Of a DNA stretch of 64,000 nt, positions 1-11,700 are shown in pieces. Where the stretch lies: the NCBI GenBank assembly GCA_963971575.1, contig OZ020624.1, forward strand, positions 5,151,001 through 5,215,000, in the 5' to 3' direction. The stretch's first letter is position 1. Each line of letters starts with the position of its first letter. The notes beneath the pieces were generated by a model. It was not told the DNA's origin. It did not search any database and saw nothing but the letters and a program-made list of their open reading frames with translations. A program made the translations under genes and the position numbers. Origin of the DNA: Liopterus haemorrhoidalis (taxonomy: Eukaryota; Arthropoda; Insecta; Coleoptera; Dytiscidae).

Positions 1-13
1 TTATGTTACTTAC

Positions 14-158
14 TTGGAAAGAAGTAAATGTTTGGTCAAAAGCCATCCACATTAGTTCATGAGTGATATTTTTAGAGGCAGCATACCAAGTCAATATAGA
101 AAATGTATATGGTACTCCAAAAAGGGGCATTAATATCAAGGTGGATCTTATTAATCTC
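14..158 (-). CDS. PTHR-like GPCR exon, TM6 to TM7 start
   Basis: Acceptor TTTTTTAG precedes the exon and donor GTAAGT (plus 8-13) follows. It supplies one base to finish the Arg codon split with the TM5 exon, then 48 codons. It reads RSTLILMPLFGVPYTF (TM6), then an extracellular loop with an NIT glycosylation site and QTFTSFQ, the lead-in to TM7 of class B receptors. It ends in phase 0, so the final exon(s) lie before the window start. The hAT element at 207 begins 48 bp upstream of the acceptor. Confidence 0.88.
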
Positions 159-3100
159 CTAAAAAATAATATAAAATATATTCTACACTGTCTTCTCGTT
201 GGCTACCAGTGTTGTAATGTATCTAGGTACATTTTAAAATATGTATCTGTATCTGTATCTAGATATTTAAATCAGTATCTAAGTTTCTGTATTTCAGATA
301 CTTTCATATTTTGTCTTTTTCAAGGTCTTTTTACAAAATATGTCCTTACGATTTTTCAAACCTGTGATCAAAATAAAACAATTTATGGAGGGATTTTTTT
401 TTATTGTTGTTTATAAAAAAAAAAAACTACATATGTTGTATATTTGTAACATTATGAAAGTTAACTCAAATTTTAACAGGAGTTTAATTTAAATGAATTT
501 ATGGAAGGTTTTTATCTTTGTTAGACAAAGATGTACACCACATGTTTCGCATTTGAAATGCGTATAACCCTTGCAGCCTGGCAATTTACTTTGTAAAATT
601 ATCTTTGCAAACTATAATAATAATAATAAAAAAACACGTTTAGTAACTATATTTAAAGGTTGTTTGGGTAACCGTTGTTCATAAAATTATTTCATTTAAA
701 AAAAAAAATTAATAGCTAACTAGTTTCGGCGTAAGCCATTTTCAGAGCTGGAAATACATATACATTTTATTAAAATTTTATAGATAAAAATAAATTATAA
801 GTTTGAGAATTATGTTAAAATACAAGTTCTATATGTAATTAATTAAATTTTGGAAAACATTCTTTTATTTTTAATTTTTTTTTATTTTTAATTTAAAAAA
901 AAAGTTAAAAAAATTAAATTTTATCCAAAATTTAATTAATTATATATAGAACTTGTATTTTATCATAATTCTCAAACTTATAATTGTAACGTCGTAGCAC
1001 CCAGCCTTATATAAATTTTAGGTGCCGGCGGTTTCACCTTAATGTCCGGCTAAACAAAGGTAACCGCTACGTGTGAAAGCAGCTGAAAGAAAACCACTAT
1101 TTACACGTTATTAAATTTATTAAACAGTTGTAAGTATAAAATAATCTATTGAAAGGTTTTTGTAGAACAAAATATGTTTAATATGACATTTCACTAAAAC
1201 AACCATATTATTGGGTTGCTAAGTAACAGCCTGGTGGTGAAATCTATGTTACAATCTCCCCCTCGGGTTGCTGCGTTCGCCCTCGTGCAGGAACCCGTAC
1301 ACAACTTGGTCTGCTTTCCTGGGGCGCCCTCGTTTACGTTTCAGCAACACAGGTTGAAGGTCTCTAGAACTTCCAATGAATGGGGTTAATTCAGACGTAT
1401 GGTACTTACCAATCGTCTCCGTTGGCTTCTGTAGAGTATTCTCAACACCGTAGTGTCCTGCGGTTGGGGCATCATGATATTCTTCCAGAATACGGCGACG
1501 TCCTTTTTCGGGAACTACTAACTGTGCTTCTTCCTCATCAGTTTCAGGTGAGTGTCGGTAAAGTATACCTTGTGACATCAGGTAACCTTTCCCTGTCCAT
1601 TGAGCCAATTCTGGTTTGGGTGATGTAGCTTCAAAACATCGAACTATTTTTGCTAATTCAAGGTCTGCTAGCTGCTCTGTCCTGAGGTCGTTAGCTTTCC
1701 TTGCGGGAAATTCAGCTATAGCTGTGCATATTCTTTCTTTTTGCAGAATTTCAAGTTTAGGACCCGCGATCCTGTATGGCGGACTTGAAATTGGTTGTAC
1801 ATCAGGTTTAAGTACAATCTGATGTTCTGCATACTGGGTTGGCGCTCCCCCTGGCTCAAACGTTTGAGCGTTAGCCTCTAGAAGGTCATCCATCTGTTGG
1901 CGTTGGCGTTTGGTCAGATTGACGCCTTCGTCTTCTCGAAGCTGTCTCGGTGATGACTTATTCTTGACAAGTTTTGGGCAATCTTCTGCAGTATGCCCTG
2001 TCTTCTTGCAGTATTTGCAGCGCTGTGTGGAACCTTTGTTCACAGCTGACACACTAGGTTCCTGTGTTGGACTTCTTTCTTTCACGATCGGATGTTTTAC
2101 CTCTTCTAGGGATTCTTCAACCGAACGCGTACGCGATAATAACTCGGAAAACGTAGTAAAGTCCTCGCGAGCGACACGCTTTCGTATACGCCTGTGTAAT
2201 AGGCCATAAACCATATCAAGCTGAATTTGTTCGTCTATCTTGTACGGGAGTTTTGCTAATATTGCACGACACTTGCAAACAAACATTTCAGTAGCTTCGC
2301 TCTCGTTTTGCTCTTCAGCAAACAGATCTCGGAACAGTCTAAATGGTGGTTTCTTTGGACCGAACGCGCCCCGCAAATTGCTAATCGCGTCATCCCACGT
2401 CTCGATTGTCGTTTTGACCCCTTGCCACCAGGTGGCTGCGAAGTCGGTAAGTAACATTGAAAGTCCTTTCAACGCATTGTCTTTGCTCACATTCGCGCAT
2501 TCTTTATAAGTTTTTACTGCATCTATGAAAGCTTCGACGGACGCATCTTTGCTGCCGTTAAAACGCGCACTACATTTTGAAAAGTCTCCTACTCGCGGTT
2601 GTAGTTTTGTTGTCGCCGCCACTGTCTCCAGTTCGGTTCTAACAAATGCAGTCTGCTGCTGTATTGTAGCTAACAGTTCTTGAAACTGCGAAGTACTCAT
2701 ACAAATATTCATGGGCTGAACTGGCGACGCGACCCTTGTGCGATCACTGCGATCCATTTCGTTAAATATTATTGTAGTACTTACAATTGTCTAGTCTTTG
2801 TTCATAAAACAAAACCTTTCTTCGGAAATTTGGTCGTTGTGTGTTAGTAGTCGACCGACATAAAACTGAAATCTTCCCGATAACAGTTCGGATTGCAACA
2901 ATTAGTACAAATACTTGCACTTTTCACAAACTGCAACAATCTCGGACAACACCTTTTCCTTTACTTTTATACTTTTCGTGTTAAGGCCTCGACGTTGGGC
3001 TGCCAATTTGTAACGTCGTAGCACCCAGCCTTATATAAATTTTAGGTGCCGGCGGTTTCACCTTAATGTCCGGCTAAACAAAGGTAACCGCTACGTGTGA

Positions 3101-5679
3101 AAGCAGCTGAAAGAAAACCACTATTTACACGTTATTAAATTTATTAAACAGTTGTAAGTATAAAATAATCTATTGAAAGGTTTTTGTAGAACAAAATATG
3201 TTTAATATGACATTTCACTAAAACAACCATATTATTGGGTTGCTAAGTAACAGCCTGGTGGTGAAATCTATGTTACATAATTTATTTATTTATTTAATTT
3301 ATTTTTATCTATAAAATTTTAATAAAGTGTAATTGTATTTCCAGCTCTGAAGAAATTTAAAAAAATAATAAATAAAAAAAAATTAATTAATTTTATTAAC
3401 AACGTTAAGTAAAACAACCATTAAGTAATTATCTAATCTAAGAATAAGAATTAATTTTATAAATGTGAATTAATTAAAGAAAAATATAATAAATAAAATT
3501 GTTGTTTTATTTTTGTCATCCTAAATACTCATTTAATAATCAGTAATTTATTAGTGAACAAAAAATGTTCGAGATATCCGCTGAAATTGGAATAAAAAGT
3601 GATTTTTTTAAAGATTACATAGGTATATAGTTAATATTTCTGACACACAGCTTCAAAGGCTATTTGTGTTTATTTTAAGAGTAATAATAATGCATAACTT
3701 ATTTTTTATTGTGAACAAATATATTCCTTGCTCTAGTTATTTCTTTTTTTTTGTGGTGTTTTCATTTTTCGAAAGTATCTTAAAAGTATCTTGAAGTATC
3801 TAGATACATTGTAAAAAAAATGTATCTGTATCTAGATACTTTTTAAAATTTGTATCTGTATCTGCATCTAGATACATTTTTCCTCAAGTATCTGTATCTG
3901 TATCTAGATATATTTTCAAATGTATCTATTACAACACTGTTGGCTACAAGTTATGTTTGTGACAATTTAGGCTCAGCTACAGTGACTGTATAAAGACAGT
4001 GTGGCCATACGATGGTCTCATTTTCTATTGGTCGAGCTGAAGTCCGCCATATTTCTTCCAACTTTGTTACAGATTATATATGGTTTACATGTGTTTAGCT
4101 TGTGTTTCAACAGATTTAAGTGATATTTTCAAATAATATACGTATATTTAGACGTTTAATAGTGAATATTGTTGTGTTTGTGATGAGTAATGAGTAATGT
4201 AGATAATGTAAACTGTGCACATATTTTAAATTGTCACAAATTAAAATTAAAAATAATGAAACGTTTTGTTATGTTTAGGTTTAAAATTGCTGGGAAAAAA
4301 GGCTAAATGAACATAAAAAAACATTATGCCAGTAAATCAATGGATGGCTTCACAATTATAAGAAGTATTTACTTTCATTAATTTTAATGTTATTCCATGC
4401 TGATTTCATTTCATTTTTCACCTGACCATAATTTTAGTTGAATAAATGCATAATTGATAATATATACATCAGTTTTCTGTATTAATATATCATTTATACC
4501 ATGAGTTCAAAAAGAAATTGCATAAAGGTTGGCTATGGAAAATAAAAATAATGTCAACAGTAAGCTTTAGAATTAACTTACTGTCTGAATTAATTAAATC
4601 ACTCTTGTTGTCAAGTTATTTATTGTTACATAAAGCTTGTAGTATAGGTACATTATTTTATTTTTCCATAGCCAACTCTTATGTAATTTCTTTTTGGGGA
4701 ACTCAGGGTATATAACATGTTCTGCTTATTCTTTTTTAATATGAAAATATCCTATTTTTTTTTATGTAAACATGCGTTTTCCTAAAAATTAGAGAAATGT
4801 TGGGTTCTCTAATTCTTATAGAACCTTATCATCATTTTTTCCCTATCTTTTTATTCTAATTCTAATGTCCTGTTTGAACTTGTTTTCTTAAATTTAAAAG
4901 ATTCAAATTAAAATGTAACTCCCGTTTTTATAAAAAAAATGTTTTAGTTTTTATGGGTCCTCAAATAAAATTATAAAATAATAAAAACATATCTCTTTTA
5001 TTTCCATTCATGTCCTTTTTTAAGAATTTTTTTCATTTGTTATCTTTTTATGTTACAAACATTTCAAAAAAATACCTTCATCGGTAGGCAATTTTAATAT
5101 TTATCTTAATAAATGTTGAATCATATACATGTTTTTTCTTAACAATAAATTGATATTCACATATATATAAACATAAATACGTAAAACTATTAAAAATTTA
5201 AGAAATATTATAATATATTAGGATATATTAACATTTATTCCATATAACCCAATACAAATCTGGAATAAACATGGCGGCTACAGTTCATATGGCCACACTG
5301 TCTTTATACAGTCACTGTAGGCTCAGCCATACCCACTATGCGCTACTTTCTAAAGCACTGGTGCTCCGCGAGCTTGTTGCTAGTGCTCCGTGAAATTTTT
5401 AAATTTAGAGATCAAAAATTGGGACTAAAATTTGATTTAAAGGAACATCCCTTTAAGAACATAGCGGCGTATCTATAAGACTAACATTAGTCTTATACTA
5501 GGGCAAAACTGTCAAAACGGCAAAACTGTATAATGCGTTTCCACTACAACTTCTTCACTATATACAACATCTTCATTGACTAGCGATTCTAGGTTAAAAA
5601 TGTTTAATACCTTGTAATTTTATTAATATTTCTGATTTTAATTGTATCTTTGATTTGTATATTTGTATGTATTTTATTG

Positions 5680-5714
<35 letters not shown>

Positions 5715-8700
5715 TTATTTATTTATTTTCTACTCCTGATTAACTATTTTGTTATGATGAATTAGCGCTATGCATATTAAAAGTCACCACAAGATACTTT
5801 GTATCTTCTGTGACAATTATTTGCTTATATTGTTTTTCTGCGTTATTTATATAAATATATTGTACCGAACTTTGTATTTGGATATATATTTTTATAAATA
5901 AATAAATATTATTATTATACATTAGTACATATGACAAACATAATACATACGTTATTTAGTACAAAATTATTTCGTAGAATAGTGTTTTACCTTGAATTTA
6001 GTGACGCTTTTTGTGACGTCACCGTTAGTTTTGAACAGCCTGTATAATACTGATTAACATGCACTGTTTGTTTAATTACAATCAGTGGCGCAGCCAAGGA
6101 GGGGCCGACGGGCCTGGGCCCCTCCCAGGACCAGCAGATTACACGGCGCTGCTCGGGGAGTTGAAGATAAAATTTGCTAACCACAACCAGAGGCGCAGCC
6201 AAGGGGGGGGGGGGGGTCCTGGACTCCTCCCAGGACCAGCAGATTACACGGCGCTACTCGGAGAGTTGAAGATAAAATTTGTTTACCACAACAGTAGTTA
6301 ATTTTTAAATTACTTCATTGTTAACAATATTGGCATTTTTTTTTTTTTCGTATAAATAAACATTTTTTTAAGATTGCCTACTCTTGATAAAGTGACATAA
6401 TTATTGTTCAAGTGAAGATACATCACTTTCCAAATACACTCCAACAAATTATATGAAGGGGAGCGTTGATCCTTTTTCCCCGATGACACATCGACTAAAA
6501 CATTCGCCCAGTCAAATGATAAAACTGTTTTAAACAACTAATTACTCAATTCAGATAAAATAAAGTGGAAATCTGACTTCGGTATAACCTTCAGAATGTA
6601 ATTTTAAAATGACACCTCAAACGTGAAATAGAGTAGAAATAGTAGAAATATAATAAAGAGAGTAGTTTTGGAGATAATCGCGCTCTTAAAATTGGTATCT
6701 GGTTTTATTTTGTAGATAAATGTGAATATCAATATCTTCTTAGGTATTTTTGAAATTATGATGTTTTACACACAAAAAGGACTGATATAAGTTATACTGA
6801 ACAACAGTGGCGTATTCAGAGGGAGGGGTACAAGTCCCCTCTGAAGGTCCAATGAAATGAAAATTTTACAAATTTATCATAATCGTACAGCAAAATAACT
6901 TATGTATTTTACAATAATAATAAGCTATATTTTATTATGATTAGTGTTGAAATTAACAGAAAATGCATATTTACATGTTATTTTTAGGTTTTCGTAGGTA
7001 TAATCAAGAAATCATTATTCCGTCACATGACTGTTCGTTTGGTACAAATTGTGGCCAAGCGGCTGATTTAGAGAACTGAACATAAGTAAGAGAAATATTG
7101 AGAATTCAAAAATATATCCCGCGAAAAATATAAATAAACATGTATTTATCGAAGAAAAAATCAAGTGAAAGTTTTTGATACATGGATTAACAATTACATT
7201 TTTTTATCAACAAATAATGGAATTATTATTTGATATAAATATCAATATCCAACAGCAGGAGTGTCGAACTGATTTGGGTTGTAGTCTATTTTACATACAA
7301 AATGATAAGCAGTGACGGAACTTTAAATATCCCGAAGGGTTTCTTGACATTTTTTTATAAACAGAAAAGGGGAAGAGAGTATATTTTACATTTTTAAATA
7401 TATTTTTCCCCTAAATAAGCTCAAGTGATTTTGATTACCGCTTCAGGGGCCACAAAAAATGAGGTTGAGGGCCGTATGCGGTCCGCGTGCCCTCGACTTT
7501 GATTCGGCCCTCCCCAAGACAGACTCCTGGCTGCGCCACTGATTAGTATGCATTGTTAATTGTTAGCTATTATATATATTGCAATAAAAATGAATTTCTT
7601 AAACATGTTTTTTATGGTATTTTTATTTTTCAGTGTGTTTTCAAAAGTATCTAGCTGTATCTAGATACAAAAATTTTGGTATGTATCTGTATCTAGATAT
7701 TTTTTTAAATGCAACCTATAACAACACTGAATGTGTGGCCCTGGAATTAATATCCGTTGTAAGTCTGAGTATATTTTAATATTCTTTTTTTATAAATGTA
7801 AAATGGTGCATTAAACTGCAAAACACCTATAAAATTATCATAAAACTTACATACCTGTATTTCATTTTCCTTTGCTGAATATACATGGAATTCAACTTGA
7901 TCAAGAGAATATGTACAATTTTAATGAAAAGTATAAAATTTATCAATGTTGAGACAACAATAGGAGCATGCATAACTAGTTGATACATTTTATTTCCATG
8001 CATTGTCCAACACAGTTCATCTTCGTAAAATATTTTTAAAAGGATCCAAGGTATGATGAAACATATTGGGAATCCTAAAAAACAAAAATAATATTTAGTA
8101 TCCTAATTTATGTCATTTTACGTATGCATTTATTATACGATGGTTGGAATTTTAATAATGGCTCTGTTGCGATCATTCGCGTTGCAAACTTATTTTAAAT
8201 TACCACCTGTGACCTATAAAACACCGGCTATAGGTTTATTTAGTCTTTTGTGGCTAGCCTTTAAACAGCCGAGACGGTCGTGCGGTTCAAAATTAGATGA
8301 AATTATAAAAAAAAATTAAGGGCGCCAATTGGTCTGAAATAAAATAGTTGGGACCGACCAATAGATCCCACGTACAGACTAGATTTTAACGAAGACTGAC
8401 TAAATCAGTCTCACTAGGCGAAACCTAACCTAAAACGAGATATTTTGGAACATAAGTCAATAACAACAACTGAATATAGTAAATATCAAAACAATAAAAT
8501 TTATTATAATTGAAAATCGAAATGTAAATAAAATATATAAATACCAAAAATAAATTTAGAATAATAATATTATAAATTACAAACAAATTATAAAAATATT
8601 AATTAAAGGTAAATTTGGTTAAAGCGATTTTACCAGAATGCGCTGGATTACAAAGCTTTCCCGGGTTGGTCGACCAGCGCCACGAAATTCCTACACATTC

Positions 8701-11700
8701 CGAATAAAATCTAACGTATAAAAAAAATATATATACAACTAATATTCAAAATTTAAAATAAACAATATATAAACAATAACACAAATAATTTTGATTAAAA
8801 GGCTTATCTGGATTTTTCTTGAAGTTTCCTCTATCCTTGCCTTCTTTCGACGCTCGGTACGTCCAGCCCCAAATTATCCAAACCAGTACGCCAATGTCGT
8901 AAGCTGGCTCTGGATATTTCCTGCGATGCACCAAGAAGGAGAGAGAGAGAAAAAGGAGAAATACTGGGAAGGAGAGCCTTAAGATGTTATGCGGCTCTTT
9001 ATAGTGAATTTGTATTGTGGTAATATAATTCCGAATAAATCGTAGGAACTCAACGTCCTTTTCACCTTTACGTTCTCAAAACAAATCCCTCTAAAGGTCT
9101 GTAAAATACTTATACTCTTCACCGTATAAGAATATTCTTCTGTTGAGAACGAAGGTCTGACCACGTACCAAATGATTTTCACGAATAATAAAATACTGTT
9201 TGTTAATTGTAAATTATTGTGTAATCATGGTTACCGAAATTTATGCGATATTGTCTTATTTTAATAAAGTAGGCTGCTGTACATTAGCGTACAGTTTTAA
9301 ATTTGTTTATAAAATAAAGAAATTTCTTTTAAAACGTTACACACCTTTGGTAATTTTCATTTAATTCACAATTCTTGCGTTTTAGTTATGACGAACTAGA
9401 GATGGGTCGTTCAGGAACGAACCGGCTCAATGAGCCGGCTCAGTACACTGACCGAAGTGACACGGTTCACCAAATTGAAATGAGCCGGCTCACTGCTCAC
9501 TGTATAGTTTCAAGTTTCAAGAACACGATTAGTCGGGCGATTGGGAGCAGTGACCAGAGTGATCCGGATCTGGATCGATGACATGTTGAACTTCGCGAGA
9601 ACTTGGCTTGTAATGTATTATCATAAAGTGTATTTTGTCATCAATTTGTAGGGCAGTTTATTTGAAACTAATAGGCATAGTCTGTATTTTCTTACAGTCA
9701 TACTATATAAAAATATTAAAAATCTTGCCCAAATCCCAGATGTCCGATTTATAAGGGCAATAAACATCGCCATAAACGTAACACATCTGGTTTAAAATAC
9801 AAAAAAAACAAAAAATAATATTGTCTCATCTCGCAGGGTTCGATCCCTTTAGGATCGAGTTAGTTGGGTAAAAAGCCAGCGTCATAACCACTAGACCAGC
9901 ATACACCTTTCCGTGTACCGTGTTACAAAGTTATAAGTTGTGTACATTATTAGCAAAAAAACACAAAAAATGCGTTTTTTGCCAAAAACAATCTGATCAA
10001 AAATTCCTGTTGTACTATTCCGGTTCACACCAATGTACATTACTTAGAATTTTTTGCAGATTTTTAGTTTAAACCATCTGGGCACAGTTGACAATTTTTT
10101 TTGTCCAATTTTGGCAAATTCGCTTCATAATAATTTATTTTGCAAAAATAAAAATTTGATCGTTAATCCACGTACCAAGGGCTTTCATTTGACATCCTAC
10201 TCAGAATTATAAAAAAATATTTTTTTTTTTCAATGAGCACATATTTGTTTATATTTTTAGGGGGATATGTTTTTTAGATGTTTTAGTATTTTTTCTATGT
10301 GCGGGTCAAAAAGTTGTATAAGCATGCCAAATTTCAACTTTCTAGGTTTGGCCGTTTGGCTACAATTTTTACCGAACAGACAGACAGGCGACAAAATGAC
10401 GGTATAAGGGTTTTTTGGTCATACCTACAAAACCCTAAAAAAAGGCAAAGTTGGTTGATAACTTACAAATATAAGGAATTATTTTATACATCAAAGTATG
10501 CACCAATATTGTCTATACACTTTTGCCATTTAAGCGGCAGTTTGTTCAGGCCAGTGGTATAAAACCCTGGCGGACGGGAGTCAATGAATTCTTGGAAGGC
10601 CAGTTTTACAACATTGTCGGAATTAAACTGTTTTCCTATTAAAAAGTTGTCTAAATTGCGGAAGAAGCGGTAGTCTGTGGAGGCTAGATCTGGTGAGTAT
10701 GGAGGATGATGAAGAAGTTCCAACTCCAATTCCTCTAGTTTTGCCACAGTCATTTGTGCAGTGTGTGGTCTAGCGTTATCATGCAATAAGATAGGAGTCG
10801 ATCTGTTGACCAATCTAGGCTGTTTTAATTTAAGTTTTTGTATCATTTCGTCCAATTAGTTGCAGTATATTTCTGCTGTGATCGATGACTCTGTTTTTTT
10901 TTTTGTTTGGTTTTTAAGTTACCTGTACGAAATTTGGCGAACCAATTTGATATTGTCTGCTACGTAGTAACACTAGAGCCAAATACACTATTAATGTTTT
11001 GCGCGATCTGCGATGCCGTAGTTCTAAATAAGAACTCATACTTCATAATAGTACGAAATTCCGACCGTTCCATTTTCAACAAACTTATTTTTAAAAAAAG
11101 TTTTTGATATTTTTTAGAACATACAATGATTTCTTTAAACAGGCGCGATAGGTAACTATCCAACAAAAAAAAAAAAAAACAGAACGGTAAAATATTAAGC
11201 CAATGTCAAATAATAAGCTGTTAAAGTTGGTAATATTATTAACTACAAATTTCATCCTTGACGACCTGATATTATACAGTTGCCAATATTACAGTTCCAA
11301 CCATCGTATGTTATATTTACCCCAACCAAATAAAACGTAGATTTTAATTTCATTCTTTTCTGAGTATAGAGTCAAAAATAGTAAGTTGTGCAAATAGATC
11401 CCTTCCATCAATATAAGCATGTAGTTGGTTATTATCACGTATTGGAGAAAGCTAGTCACAGCTTTGCAAAACCAAAACTGAAAAAGAGTATTAGTAATTA
11501 ATATAGGGTGACCATTCGTCCCCCATTTTGCGGGACTGTCCCGCATTTTAACATTTTGTCCCGCATTAAGATACGTCCCGCAAAAGTCCCGCATTGTCCC
11601 GCATTGTCCCGCATTTCCCGCATTGTCCCGCATTTTAACATTTTGGAGGTGAGGACCTTTTTTTGCCCCGTCCCGCATTGCTTTCTTAAGAAAATGGTCA

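Larger units (their letters stand above)
985..3277 (-). mobile_element. Ty3/gypsy LTR retrotransposon, internally deleted, young
   Basis: Two 269-bp direct repeats (985-1253 and 3009-3277) begin TGTAAC and end GTTACA, and I see no difference between them by eye. They are flanked by a 4-bp duplication TAAT (981-984, 3278-3281). Read on the minus strand, a primer-binding-like TGGCAGCCCAACG follows the 5' LTR at about 3006, and a purine tract AGGGGGAGAT (plus 1254-1263) precedes the 3' LTR. Internal DNA is only 1755 bp, so most of pol is gone. Identical LTRs imply a recent insertion. Confidence 0.9.
735..3355. repeat. Fold-back element interrupted by the LTR element
   Basis: The arm at about 741-860 (begins TTCAGAGCTGG) is the inverted copy of 918-980 joined to 3278-3350 (ends CCAGCTCTGAA). 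Together they form a near-perfect hairpin of about 115-bp arms around an A/T-rich centre near 870-915. The right arm is split by the LTR element at 985-3277; joining its flanks restores the arm. Confidence 0.75.
207..3939. mobile_element. hAT-type element (GTATCTAGATAC family), outermost of a three-level nest
   Basis: Starts CAGTGTTGTAATGTATCTA and ends with the inverted form TATTACAACACTG. Flanks 199-206 and 3940-3947 are the same 8 bp, TTGGCTAC, the target duplication size of hAT. Subterminal regions are rich in GTATCTGTATCTAGATAC repeats. No transposase is visible, so it is non-autonomous. Right ends of the same family occur at 7729 and 33146. Confidence 0.85.

Noticed and set aside
8110..8319. 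Plus ORF MSFYVCIYYTMV...
   Set aside because: No domain, no splice sites, inside a GPCR intron on the opposite strand.
9835..9905. A functional tRNA gene on minus
   Set aside because: Only A-box-like sequence fits; the cloverleaf stems do not pair.
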